In this document: in pieces, positions 23,083-35,048 of the stretch
Layout of the letters: each line of letters starts with the position of its first letter
Position numbering within the stretch: the first letter of the stretch is position 1
Assembly: GCF_000512585.2 (NCBI RefSeq)
Contig: NC_089247.1
Span: forward strand, 1,674,001 to 1,738,000
Direction: 5' to 3'
Length of the DNA stretch: 64,000 nt
From: Kwoniella bestiolae CBS 10118
Lineage: Eukaryota > Basidiomycota > Tremellomycetes > Tremellales > Cryptococcaceae
Notes under the pieces: model-generated
Seen by the model: the letters and a program-made list of their open reading frames with translations, nothing else
What the model was told of the DNA's origin: nothing
Databases searched by the model: none
Program-made: the position numbers and the translations under genes

Positions 23083-25194
23083 TGCCATCAAAAGTGGTCA
23101 TCCAACAAAAACCTCAAAAGTACAAAGAGAGGACGTTCACCTCTTCAGACTCGAAACAATGTATATCATGTGGGAAGTGCTGGCCATGGATCACATTCGA
23201 TTTGGAGCTGGTACGACATACAGTGAGCGTTGTCCTCCCCCCTTTCTCCCCAGATAGCCAGTCTACTGTTGTTTCTCACTATACCACCGTGAGAGGTCAG
23301 GACATCACTGACTTCATTGAGTTGTACTGATGTTCCAGTCAAACGTATGTACGAGATGTGCAGGAGCAGAGATAGAAGCAATGAGATGGAGAGAGATAGG
23401 TCTACAGATGGTCAGTACCCTCTACATCGATATCTCCTTACCTATACAATCACTTATCTCGACGATCAATAGCAAAAAGACCTAATCAAAGCAAGGCAGA
23501 AACTAGCCAAAATACGGGGAGAGCCCATCTCCAATGCTCAATTCGAACCTCCATCACGACCTCTTCCAACTCCTCAACAACTCCAAGATCCCCCGGGTCC
23601 ACCAGCACAATTACGAGGGAACTCATTCCGACTTACTCCTGGACAAGTCAGGCAGAAGTTTTTATCCGAGGAGCAGTTATCTGGGATCAGGGCTAATCTA
23701 GCGCTGTTGAGGAGTATCAAGGAACCTCGGAGAGCGACGCTATGGTATATTACCTGGTCTTCGTCTTGCATTAGTTTTCTACGTTCTCTTCCCATATTCC
23801 ATAATCTTCTCACATATCTGGAAGAACATAGCAAGAGAGTACCACATCGTATCCCCTTCTAATCAGATCCGACCTCGGCATAAACGCATTGCTAATCTCC
23901 AAACCCTCCAACAGGATCCAACTCACATTCCGCCCCTCAACTCCCATTCCACCCCGCGCACCCCCCTCCATCCCCCAACTAAGCATCTATCAAGCGTACA
24001 GATCGTTCTTAGCCGAACTCTCATCCCATCCCAACGCTCATCTATACCCCACCGAGACACCATTATGGAAGGTTCGGAGCTGATACGGTTGATAGTGAGG
24101 TTGTACGCAGATGTGGGAGTGACGATGAGGGGAAGTCCTGATTATACGATTGAAGGGCTGGAGTGGAGGGTTCAGCCTCAGGAGAAGGAGAAGGAGCAAG
24201 AAGAGGGGTATGTGGGTGGGTATCTACGGGGGGGTAGTAGGACGTTGGATGCACTGAATGATCGGCAAGTGAGGGGTATGAGGCATCAGATGATAAATGA
24301 GAGTGGGAGTTATACGGTCGACCAGAACCAGAGGTACAATCATGAGGAGTCGCAGATCCCTCTTATCCAACAGCAGGAGAATCGATATCAAGCTCAACAG
24401 CCATACGCCTGGCGAGCTCAACCTCAGCCACAACCAACTCATCGTCTCAATGTTCCTTCACCTACCGAATCACAGGTACAGCATGTGAATGTCCCTGGAC
24501 CTACCCGATTTCCTGTGCATCATCAACATCCACAGCAACAAAAATCCCATCTAGCCCCTGTCTCTCAACATCAACCACGATCACATATGCAAGCTACATC
24601 GTCACACTACCCTTGCGTGTTGGAGGGTTCCACAAATGCCTCGATGATACATTCCCAACCTACCACTCAGCAGCATAACCTTCCGCCTCAACCACAGACT
24701 ATACCTCATTCTTCTCATGATCACAGAATTAATAGCAAACGCCCTGCATCGACCCTAGAGGTACAAGGACAGACTACGAATAGGAGTGATGAACAAGACG
24801 ACGAAGATGATTGGACTACCTTTTCGTTCGGATCCAGACCCAGTAAGAGGTCAAAGGTAAATGATGTAGCACAGAGTGAGTGTCGTTATCACCATGCTGA
24901 TACCTCTATCCATGAGTGATGGATTGTGTGGTACTGATCGGTGCTTCGGATGATATAGCAATAGCTCTACCAAAGGAACAGAAAGTGGTAGCGCAATTGA
25001 CTGTCACGCCTCGCTCGTCCCTATCGTCCCAAAAGATAGACAAGAGACAAGAAGAAGACGGTGAAGAAGAGATCGATGAGCTTGAAGATGATGATGAGGA
25101 TGTATACGCGCCGAAAGCGGATGGTGTGGTAGATGTGAAAGAGGAACGTGAGGGGGCGGGGTCGGAGGATGAGGTTGGAGATATGTTGATTTAG
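23083..25194 (+). pseudogene. Cys4 zinc-binding hypothetical protein with probable frameshift
   Basis: ATG 23083 begins a basic N-terminus followed by CISCGKCWPWITFDLELVRHT and, after an intron, VCTRCAGAEIEAMRW. The two CxxC knuckles suggest one zinc site. Further exons give a Pro-rich stretch, the block IYQAYRSFLAELSSHPNA..TETPLWKVR, a long Gln/His/Pro-rich region, a KRSK basic patch and a very acidic tail ending EDEVGDMLI (TAG at 25194). The frame fails at about 24077. GTTCGG then AGCTGA reads R-S-stop, while one extra base would continue as ELIRLIVRLYADVGV in the frame that is open to the end. No GT-AG intron repairs this. It may be a 1-nt deletion or an assembly error. I do not recognise the protein. 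A nuclear role is only inferred from composition. Confidence 0.55.
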
Positions 25195-25744
25195 TGTGGT
25201 GTTCACGTTATGGCGAAAGAACAAGATATCGCTAAGACTTGAGTGGTTGGGACGATGTTCTGATAATAATCATACCGCATCGTATTCTCACGATAGGATC
25301 CAGTTATATATGAAACATGTATGTATGAGTGATATGTACAGTTGTATCAACTGATTATGAATATCATCACCCAACAATGTGATCGAGGGACCGAGATACT
25401 TGTATTTCCAGTGATAATTGTTGTGAGTTTCCTTTCCTCGTTGGTAGTCAATACATGTTGAGACAGATGGATATACACTAGTATGCATCATTGACAATAC
25501 AGGTACTAACACTACAACTATGATAGGATTATACAAAGTGGATATGATATTGATCAAACGGATAGACATGATACTGAGATTTGGGTGCGACATACTATCT
25601 ACAATACAGGTGACATCCATTACCCATTCAGCGACATCCCTAACAGGACACTTACACAATTTCGCCAATCAGTGAATTACCATCCCTCGCCCTCTTTCGC
25701 GTTGCTCCCCCTCATTCTGATGAGCTATATCTGGCTTGGCACAA
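25195..25744. other. Convergent 3' intergenic region
   Basis: This AT-rich gap of about 550 bp lies between the zinc-protein stop and the stop of BRCT-A on the opposite strand. It should contain both 3' UTRs. The overlapping open frames here show no protein features, and nothing else was recognised. Confidence 0.5.
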
Positions 25745-27681
25745 TCATTCTTCCCCCTCCTCCCCATTTTTACTTGTTTTCTTCTGCTCGTCAATGAACT
25801 TCTGCCATTTCGGATTAACCCCACCCACCGCCGCAGCCTTGAAGTTCGCTCGAGAATCGGGTAGACCAGGCACCTGCGATCGGATGAGAGTCCCGTATTT
25901 GGTGTAGAGCGAGTGCTATGCGATACAATCCATCAACCTCGTTTACCTTCTACTCTGACCCGGTTAGGTCTAACGAGATGATTGCAATGTCTTGAAAGGG
26001 TAAGATCACTCACAATCCCCCTACCTATCAGATAAGACTTCATCCCTCCCTTTGGGAATCCTCCATCTGCTACTTTACTTTTCAAATCATCTACCAAAGC
26101 ATCATAGGCAACTTGGTCCTGAGATTGAACAGATGCTTGGTTCCGCCATTTCCTGTTGTACACTGCTGATTTGGATTGCGAGAGTACCTGGCGATGAACA
26201 ATTTAGAACATCATGATGATATTTTGCGCTGAATAAGTAAACTTACCTTCTTAGGTTCTTCCTCTTTTTCCGTGTAGCTGGGGTCTTTGTTATGGTCATC
26301 GTCATTCGCGTCGAGTAAGTGAGTCGAGCCTTCTCTGGTAAGAGGATCAGAAATCGATGAGGAAGACCTTCCTTCCCTCTGACTGATTGATCGTTGAGAC
26401 TGAGATACTTGTAGTTCTTCTTGAGGTGTGATCGGTCGTGAGTTTGTAAGGATTGGATCGATGTCTTTATCATTTGGCGGAACGTTGGGAGAGCTGACGT
26501 TATCGTTTGCTCGTCCGGCCTGACTGTGTGTCCTCAAGGTGATAGGGTTATCCAATTGACGAGCATGAGCTATGCTGTTCGTCTCCGGAGGGATATTATC
26601 TTTCGTGGTGAATTGAAGGATGTGTGTACTGCCCTGGGTAGCGTTTTTGTACGACTCCGATCGACTTCGTGTTCGTGATGATGAAGTCTCTGGAGTAGAT
26701 TGACCCGGATGTACAGGCTGAGTTGTCCATTTAGGATCGCTGATTCTCTTATCACCGGTCGGAGTCGAGGAAGTGTCATCAGAGAACGATCTTGCGCTGA
26801 CGTTAATGGTCTGTTGAACCGGTCGCAAGTCAGCTTGAGGTGTGTTATGGCCCAGTTGGATGGGTGGTCGCTGTGCTTGGTTACTTCGAGCTACACTTGC
26901 TGGGGATGATGGGGCCGAACATGTAGCGATCGAAGTGGAAGAGGAGTATGGGACCAGAGATGATTTATCTTTTGAAGAGGTCGGAGTGCTTGGGAAATGT
27001 ACCGTCTTTGTCCTTTTAGGTGTCTTCTATTACAATCCCAATCCCAGAAGGCAGAGTCAGCATCTGGCTCTCAAGCTGATGCACATAGTGATCACGCACC
27101 TTCTTCAAAGCTGATGTGATCTTTTCTTTATCCCTCCCCTTCTCTATCCCTCCACCAATCCCCGCCCAATAGATATCATCGAAGAGGTTCTGCTCATTAA
27201 TCCAATACGGTCTCATCTCGATGGATCGACCTAAAATCAAACAATCGTTGACCCATCCTTCAGCCAATGGAGCACCATTACCATCTGCCTTGTGAGATTC
27301 GATGACTGATTTGAGGATGTTGACTGCTTTGAGGCACTCGGTGAGATCGTCTGGTTTGAGGAAGATCACTCGGGTGGCGCGGAGCAGTGAAGGGGACATT
27401 GTTCCCCCATTTTTCTACTCGTTTAATATCAGCAACATAGTATACTCAGAATAGCTTACAGGTAGAGACTATAGGAAGGAAGATGGGATAATACCCACAA
27501 TGATATCTCCTTTCATCAGTTCCGCTCTTTGTGGATTACCTACCACCCAAAAGCACTGATTGAAGAAGACCATATCGAAGAAGATTCTATCATTCTCTTT
27601 CTCTTTGTTACTCTCTTGCTCCTCTTGAGCTCGCTTTGAGCTCTCGGAAGGTAGACTCCCGTAGTAAAGTGGATTCAGCAT
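25745..27681 (-). CDS. BRCT-A: single BRCT protein with shared C-terminal module
   Basis: Five exons (27681-27499, 27414-27100, 27026-26247, 26187-26014, 25915-25745), all of lengths divisible by three and all introns phase 0, give 540 residues. The BRCT domain covers residues about 42-140: NQCFWVVGNPQ, then after the intron KNGGTMSPSLLRATRVIFL, and the conserved Trp in LAEGWVNDCLILGRSIEM, ending NLFDDIYWAGIG. A 260-residue linker rich in Ser, Thr, Gln and Arg follows, probably disordered. The C-terminal module has AYDALVDDLKSKV, GFPKGGMKSYLIGRGI, an intron, then LYTKYGTLIRSQVPGLP. BRCT domains bind phosphopeptides in DNA-damage and chromatin proteins. The C-terminal module is not one I recognise. 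The start could also be the internal Met at MVFFNQ. It appears intact. Confidence 0.8.
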
Positions 27682-28470
27682 GATGAATCAAGGTCAGTAG
27701 TGAAGGGTGAGTAGATGATATCACTCGAATGGATGCGGATGAGGAGAAGAGAAGGAAGAGAGAAGAGAGAGAAGAGGAAGGAAGAAACAACTGATCCACC
27801 TGTATAGCGTTACTCTTCTTGTTCTTCGTCGCCACCCATCCCCCTCTGCTCGCTATCGATATACAAGTTATCAACGCACAGACCACCACTCTACTTTATG
27901 GTAATTGCCACTTTGGGAATTAGGCACACGCAGACCTGCATTCTCATGTCGCGGAAGGTAGCGCGCCTATGTTTTTATTTCCCTTGATTCTTTCCCCTTT
28001 GAGCTTTTCTTTGATATGCACCGCACTCTTCCTTCTCTCTCTCTCTGTCTCTCCTCTCTCCATTCATCATATTCAATCATTTTTACTATCATTATACTAC
28101 TCGACATCCTCATCACCTCCAGCAGCACCAGCACTAGCACCAGCACTAACACCAGCACTAGCATCAGCATCGTTGTATAATCATCCATCAGGTCACCAAT
28201 TCATATTCCTTCCCTACAGTGAAATCCCTTTGTCTTGCTCTCATCCTACCCTTTCTTCCAATTCAACCCTTACGGCAAATTCATTTCTCAATTCAACTTG
28301 GCATAGAAAAGGGATAATGTCTTGGTATACAACCCTTCATCGTCAATAGCCAATACTCTCACTCAAATTCAACAGCAACATACGATACCTGCATCTCTCC
28401 TACGCGCTATACTCATCTTCGCGCCCGCCTCTTCTCCTAATCCACTCTCAATCTCATTCACATCCCCGCC
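27682..28470. other. Divergent intergenic region with hexamer repeat
   Basis: This gap of about 790 bp lies between divergent starts of BRCT-A and the membrane-protein gene. It is pyrimidine-rich near both starts. At about 28120-28172 an imperfect hexamer of the CAGCAC/CAGCAT type repeats some eight times. The frames through it (up to 126 codons) reflect the repeat composition and have no protein motifs. Both promoters must lie here. Confidence 0.5.
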
Positions 28471-31001
28471 ATGATCATCCCACCCGATCCAGAGAAGGAT
28501 CCACGTATATTCGATCCCTCAGCATCGACCCATTCATTAGTAGAAGCACCATCAGAGTTCGACGAGACCACCTCAAGATGGGATGGAGAATCATTACCAC
28601 CGTATGAGAGACGTAGGAGTTCACGAGGATCTATACACAGCAGCGAAGAAAACATATTCTCAGATCATTACGCTTCACGTCAACCTCCCAACTTGATCAT
28701 ACATAACCTTCCCACTCAACCACAACAGATACATAATCACTCACCTGCATCTTCATCGTCCACCCTAACACCTCGACCATCTCTAGTCTTACCTCATCTC
28801 ACTCATCGAGATAATAATACATCTACCTTCGCATCCACATCGAAGTTGTGGGAAAACCCCGATCCAGCATCTACAACCAAGAGACAGAGGAAGTGCGGAT
28901 GCCTGCCAATACCTCCAGCAAAGTTGCAGCGGTGGTGGAAGAGGTGGAAGAGATGGGTACAGGCTATTGTAGTTCTGGTCTTGATAGGTATAGGATTGGT
29001 AGTGGGATTGTTGGTTGGGATGAATAAAGGAGAGACGGCAAAGCCACCTATAGCACCTTGGCAGAGACCGTGGATGGATCAGGATACAGATGGTAAGAGG
29101 GTGGCTGCCTGGGCTGTGAGTATCTTTTTCTTTAAGAATATCTTCTTCGTTGTCAGGACATACTGACTTTCTGTATTTGCGCAGGGTAACGGATCTTTCA
29201 ACCTAACCTATGTGGAACCTCGAGTGAGTTATCAGTGATCCTCTTGCTTCGCCGCTCGTTTTGATATACTGATAAATACCTTGTTCGCTCCTAGGACGCG
29301 CCATCCCCATCCGAAGGCAACCTTACAGATTGCAACAACTTCACTCTCCTCAACCTCACTTCGTCCCCATTCACCACTCTCTTCACCCCTTTCCCACGAT
29401 CGACCGTATCTTTAGCATCCTTCTCCTTCCCTCTCACATCCTCTGGTACCGCCCCGAAAGACTTGTTTGTCAATGCACGAGGTTTCGGTTCAAGTGGAAC
29501 CCTACAGATTGTCGGTTCAGATGGGCCAGAGGCGGTATTGATGTCGGGAGAAGAAGGGAAGATATTAATTGATGTGGTGGTAAGATATTCTGGACAACAG
29601 GATTTGAACACCATGATGCGGGTCTGTAAGATGACGAGGGGTGAGGATGGTGTAGGAGTGGGGATATACGTAAGTAGACCTCTTCGCATTGTCATGTCTT
29701 CCCATCCCATTGCCATTGTGCCAATTGTATGACTGAAGTCACCCTTCCTGAGCGTTTTCATCTTTACCTCGATATGAAGCTGACCATCTTTCATTAATCG
29801 TAGAGCCCCAAAGAAACCGACGGCAAAATGGCCAACCCCTTCAAGCTCAACCCCAACATGATCCCCACCAACCTCGTCATCATTCGTCTTCCACCGTCTG
29901 CATATAATGCTCAAACACCATCACTTGAGATACCCTCTTTCTCCCTTGATGCGGAACATATGGTCGTCCGTCTTGGCAAGTTGAGTAACGTCGTGTCGTT
30001 CGATACTCTCAATCTAGATACAAATCGAGGTGGGGTCGAGGCTACCTACGCTCAAGTCAAGAAAGGTTCTATAGTGGCCTTCGAAGGGAATGTCAGGGGT
30101 ACTTGGAATGTTTCGGAGACTTTGATCGTCAACGTGACTGAGTAAGTGTTAAGATAAATCTTTTTAGGTCGAGATCGCAGTTTCTCCCCTTGCCGGCGTT
30201 GTCGCGATCCTGAGCATATGGCCCAATCTCAAATCCAAACTAACTTGCTTGCTTTGTTATAATAGCGGTTCAATCCAATCCGATGTTATACTCTTCGATT
30301 CCAGATTTTTCGACAACAGCACCACCATTGCCCCACCCACATCCGACTACACAGTCTTCCGTCGTACACCTTCTGCTATGCCTTCGACAGATTCGAATGA
30401 TACATCTGGCGATGATGATGACTTTGAGGATGAAGTTCATGCCCTACTCAACTCTACCACATCTGGCAATTCAGTCGTGCAGACGAACGATTCTCGACCA
30501 AATATCGTTACCAACTTATTCACCACCTCGGGTTACGTCGATGTTCGATATCTCTCACAACCATCTTCTATCGATCTATCAGCTATCATAGGTACCCAAC
30601 AAGGTAATATGGCTATAAAGTTCCATCCAAATTACGTCGGACCCTTCATAGCCAGGACAACATGGGGTCAGATCAATATCCCCTCACCATCACCCATAAA
30701 TGATCTAGATCCACAGGGCAAACATCGATACAGAAGTCTATTGATTGATCCAATAGAAGTCAAGGCGAACACTACGTTCGCGGTTCTGGGATACACTCAA
30801 CAAGGACTGGAGGAGAGTTGCGATACCATCTCGGGATACGCCTATTGGGCAGGTACGAAGTGGATGGAGGGGGGTGAGAAGGCGGTGTTGAACAAGACGA
30901 TGAGTCAGCTGCAGAATGATGGTGATGGGAATGGGAATGACAATCAGGTGATTGTGCTGGGTGATTGGGGGAATGTGGATATTACGTTTGATGGGCAGTG
31001 A
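28471..31001 (+). CDS. Single-pass membrane protein with large beta-rich ectodomain, unknown function
   Basis: ATG 28471 to TGA 30999-31001, five exons, about 725 residues. The N-terminal 160 residues are Ser/Pro-rich and carry the basic stretches YERRRSSRGS and KLQRWWKRWKRW. One membrane span follows (IVVLVLIGIGLVVGLLVG, residues about 171-188). The rest is extracellular or lumenal, with many N-x-S/T sites (NGSF, NLTY, NLTD, NVSE, NSTT, NKTM) and alternating hydrophobic residues suggesting beta sheets. The layout resembles fungal type II membrane proteins of unknown role. It has no BRCT or C-terminal module, so it is an unrelated gene inserted between BRCT-A and BRCT-B. It appears intact. 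Function unknown. Confidence 0.78.
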
Positions 31002-31404
31002 GCGATATTCAGAGTAGAGATAAGTCTCGAGGGGACATTGTGGATAGTGTAAATAGACACACGTATAATATTAGGTTGGTTGATCATCCGATTTCTTCAT
31101 TGATAACTTAGTTCGTCTTCGTTTTCGTCTGATTTAGTTTTCTGTGTGGTGGCTTCTCGCCATTTCATTTTCCAATATATAGTGTAGTGTAGCTTATATG
31201 ATACCTTTCTCTTCCATTTCTGCGTTATGGGAGGAATCCGTCTAGTGATCTGTATTTTTCATATAATCATGTTTCTTATAGGGTGTCTTTACTGGTTCAT
31301 ACACACGTTGATGTATTGAGTTAGTATAGTACTGTACATGCATATCTTTCAGTCAAATAAGTTGCTGATCTTCCCGTTCTGTTCTTCAATCGTTTGAATA
31401 TCTA
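31002..31404. other. Convergent 3' intergenic region
   Basis: This AT-rich gap of about 400 bp separates the membrane-protein stop from the BRCT-B stop. Only 3' UTR sequence is expected, and no gene or repeat of note was found. Confidence 0.5.
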
Positions 31405-32627
31405 TCACACATGCGCCTTCCTGCGTTGACCTTCATATCCACATGACCATATATACATACATATATACATACAACTTTCTAACACTTGACCCAATATATA
31501 CATATGGTAGTCTTTTGTATCTCGCTCCCTACTCTGCCCTGCATACTCTCGATTGATCCTATCAGCGTAAGAATTCCGAGTGGGATTAACCTCTATCTTC
31601 GCCTGGGACCTGGTTCCACCTCGAGGTAAATCGGGTACTCGCTCTCGGATGAGGGTACTGTACTTCTCGTGCAATGTCTTCTGCACCAAGGACAGGTCGA
31701 AGAGTAAAGTCAGCGACTCGATCGCTGTCAAGCTCTTCGTTCTCGATTAGAGTGCATGCAACTTACCACCTTTTGTTCCTTGATGTACTGGGTCATTCCC
31801 TTTCCTGGAGGGAAACCACTCTTCACCTTACGCTTCAGATCCGAGATGAGAGCTTCCAATACTTGTTCATCTGCCGGATCGACCACCGTCCTCTGTTTCT
31901 TTTCCTTTTGACCATTTTTCTCGCTATGAACGCTGTCCAGTGAATTCAGAGTCTTCCTTTCCTCCTTGATCTTGATCCCTACGTTCTCTCTGGGTGGTAC
32001 ACTGTTTTCGGCTTCGACATTCTGACAATCAGGGAACGACCCAGTCAGCATGGCTTGGGATCTTCCGCTTCGGTACGTGTATAAGAGGTAGAGAGTAGAA
32101 CCAGATGCCGATCCCACACACCTCATCACCAAACCTCCCCCAAAAAGCCATATTGAAGAGATCCTCCTTCTTCACCAAATACTCTTCCACCTCCCTCATT
32201 CCATCATGCAATATCGAGTGTCGGACCCAGTACTCGCTCAGAGCCAGACAGTTCCCTGAAAGAGCGTCCATCTTTTCCGACATGAGGAGGGAGTCGAAAG
32301 CTGATGCAATGAAGGGATGGTCAAAGTTGGTATGGACAGGTTGGAGGAAGATGATGCTGGTGGCGAGTTGGATAGCTGGAGAGATGATTCCGCCGTGATC
32401 CTGTCGAGAATGCATCAAGTCAGCGAGACCTTAAGCTAGCGTTCAAAATTGCGTGCTTGCAGTGTTGACAACTCGATGGATGGCGATCAGAGGATACAGT
32501 GCGAGTTCGAAGAAGAAGAAAGGCTTGTACTCTGACTTACACGGATGAGCTGTTCCTTGTCTACCTTTTCATCCTCATCATATCCAACCATCCAAAAGGA
32601 TTGACCAGAGAACAGAGATGCTGACAT
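31405..32627 (-). CDS. BRCT-B: short single BRCT protein with shared C-terminal module
   Basis: Four exons (32627-32541, 32400-32122, 32021-31767, 31680-31405), all divisible by three with phase-0 introns, give 298 residues. The start at MSASLFSGQSFWMVG was chosen because it lines up with BRCT-C and BRCT-D. The BRCT domain continues after the intron as DHGGIISPAIQLATSIIFL, LSGNCLALSEYWVRHSIL and KKEDLFNMAFWGRFGDE. The linker is only about 50 residues, Lys/Glu-rich. The C-terminal module reads EALISDLKRKVKSGFPPGKG, then MTQYIKEQKV, an intron, and LHEKYSTLIRERVPDLPRGG. The last 30 residues (around YILGQVLESCMYICMYIW) do not match the other copies and may be a recent extension past a lost stop. 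Otherwise intact. Likely nuclear. Confidence 0.78.
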
Positions 32628-32954
32628 GTTGATGTATTCAGCGATCTGAGCCCCTGACTGAAATTTGATCATCAGCTACTATGTTGATGTAAGAAGGAAG
32701 ACGGTTGTCAAGTAAATGTGACTTTGTTACATCACTTGATCCTCGACACATAACGACTATGGACCCACCTACACACATATATACAGTATATGTACACATA
32801 CAATTAATCAACCAATCAGTCAATCAGCCTCTCTTTCTTTCTTTCTTTCTGGCAAGGGCCTGCTAGCTCTTTCTGGGATTTATGTACATGGCGACTCCCA
32901 TGTAGATTATCTATATAAATCACCATCCGATCATTTATAAGACAAGGTTCCTCC
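32628..32954. other. Intergenic region between BRCT-B and BRCT-C with TTTC repeat
   Basis: This 327-bp gap holds the BRCT-B promoter and the BRCT-C 3' end, both on the minus strand. A TTTC microsatellite lies at about 32829-32850, which is a GAAA tract on the transcribed side. No gene was found. Confidence 0.5.
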
Positions 32955-34551
32955 TTACTTTGCCCTCCTAAGACTCTGCTTCTTCTTGCCATGGTCATTC
33001 ATCACGTTACGCCGACCCGACTTTCTCACTTCTTGACCATTCCCTTGACCGACAATAGACTTTCGAGAGGTTAATTCAGGAACCTGTTGACGGATGAATG
33101 GTCTGTACTTGCCATACAGAGTGAGCTGCAAGTCGCTCGACAAGAATCAGCTCAGATCAATCGTGGTTCCAGAAATGTACAACCTTGCAGAACAGAGAAA
33201 GATGGAATATATGACACTGTACAGATCAAGAGTTCATGTCATCCCAAAACTCACCAATCTTCGCCCTCTCAAATACTTTTCCAATCCCCCTCCCCCTGGA
33301 AATCCATTTTTCACTTTATCTCTCAAGTCTTCGATGAGAGCGTTCAAAGCTGGTATATCCTCTGGGCTGATGGTTTGGCGATTGAAATATCTTTTCTGGT
33401 ATAGTGATCTCTGACCGAGCGGGTATCCATATTCGTCAGTAAGCAAGTCAACATAGCAGACCTATGTAAGGGGAGAGAAGAACACACAACAATGTTGATT
33501 GGTTGTTTTGGCTTGACTCACTTGCAACTTCCTCGCTCTGTTTTTGTCCGCAGCTGAACTTGTCACCAGATCTTCCTCCATACCTTCTTCTTCTTCATCG
33601 ATATACACTGGCGAAGGAGGAGGCGACAAGCAGGTATCCGAGGCCGACTCGGAGTCCGGAGGTAGGATCTCAAGAGGTTGATGTTGCTGTGCAACTGGGC
33701 TTGTAGCACCATCGTCCTCGACGTGGGTGATTCTCGTGGAAGCTGAGAGATTGGATTGAGCATCCCCCACCCAAATTACACTGTTTCATCATCGTCTGCT
33801 TCCTCTTCCTTGACTCCAAGACCATGGATCCCTCTACCACTTGGGGCGCGATCGTCTGTCTGTCCTACTTTCTGGGCGATGAGAGGGGTCGAAGCTGAGG
33901 GTCCCGGTCTATCCTGGTTCTGGTATGCCATACATACCGTCACCTTATTATATGCTGGACTCCACATTGCACTACTGATCTTCGGTGTGCCGTGCGTGTC
34001 GATCGACATGACACTTCGTGAAGACAGGTGGAACACTCACATTCACCTCATCGCCAGAAATCTCCTCCCAAATTGCCAAATTGAAAAGATCCTCCCTCTT
34101 CACCAAATACCTCTCGAGCTCCACCATCCTACCATCTTCGATACATCGCCCTATCCAATACTCCGCCAGTGAAATGCAGTTCCCGGAGAGTTTGTTCATC
34201 TCATTGGCTTCTTCGAGTGATTTGAACGTTTCGCCGATGCGTCCCTTATCGGAAGGAGCAACGGGTCGAAGGAAGATAGTCCGGGTTGCGAGTTGGATGA
34301 AGGGGGAGACCCGTCCGCCGTGCGTCTTGAATGAGGATCATATCGTGATCAGCCCATTATCCGTTTTCTATCAGAAGCTACCTCCGACTGTCTAAGCTTG
34401 GATCAAGAGGTTATGCGTGAATCTTGAAGGAAGAGCAACGCCGTCGAAGAAGGAGGAGTCCAGCACTCACTCGGATGGTCTGCTCCATCTCCAACCTTCT
34501 CTCCTCTTCAAACCCGACAATCCAGAATGACTGACCAAAGAATATGGTCAT
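32955..34551 (-). CDS. BRCT-C: single BRCT protein with shared C-terminal module, possible frameshift
   Basis: Exons are 34551-34471, 34325-34041 (or to 34047), 33919-33522, 33461-33255 and 33125-32955. The BRCT domain starts MTIFFGQSFWIVGFEEE, resumes after the intron as THGGRVSPFIQLATRTIFL, and has LSGNCISLAEYWIGRC and KREDLFNLAIWEE. The C-terminal module is intact: LNALIEDLRDKVKNGFPGGG, LEKYLRGRRL, intron, LTLYGKYRPFIRQQVPEL. The linker exon is 398 nt, one short of a multiple of three. Its first half reads to a TAA at 33778-33776, while the second half (VEDDGATSPVAQQHQP onward) is open in the next frame. Either a base is missing near 33780 or a weak donor (GTAGAG near 33833) removes the join. 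Coding status is therefore uncertain. Confidence 0.65.
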
Positions 34552-35048
34552 CTCGAGGATGAGGCAATGCGTTGTATATTGGAGGTGATGATACTACTAT
34601 GGAAGTGTTTCTGTGACAGGCAGTTTACACAAGCAGCGAGGTTTGTTGATGATTGATGATTGATGATTCATTCCCCCCACTTTCCCTTCCCCTCTCTCCC
34701 CCACTCTAGCGCTACCTCTTTTGATCCTTGATGTACGAGTACGGTACACATTAAGATTCATTGTTGATCTCTTGCATTCTAGTTACGGTGATGAAGGTCG
34801 TCTTGGATGATTTAGATATCATACTGTCTATGGCACAAGATCATTTGCACAAGCGATGAAGAATCGTGACTGATACATCCATCTTCACCCATCGATTCCA
34901 CGTCGGAAGCTGGTCCATTACAGAGTGACAGGCTGCGCTGTTTCTCCACCGTATAAAAAGGTTTCAACGTATTTCTCTTCTCTTCTCGCAGATCCACACG
35001 ACAACCTCATTCAAATGCCAATTCTTATTCTTCATTGACCTCTACCCT
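34552..35048. other. Intergenic region between BRCT-C and BRCT-D
   Basis: This gap of about 500 bp holds the BRCT-C promoter and the BRCT-D 3' end. A TTGATGA heptamer repeats three times at about 34644-34668. No gene was found. Confidence 0.5.

Noticed and set aside
28120..28172. Repeated CAGCAC-type units considered as a CRISPR-like or minisatellite gene
   Set aside because: It is a simple imperfect hexamer tract with no spacers, in a 5' intergenic region of a eukaryotic genome.
29291..29914. 207-codon minus-strand frame
   Set aside because: Antisense to two exons and introns of the membrane-protein gene, whose plus-strand frame has glycosylation sites and clean splice joins.
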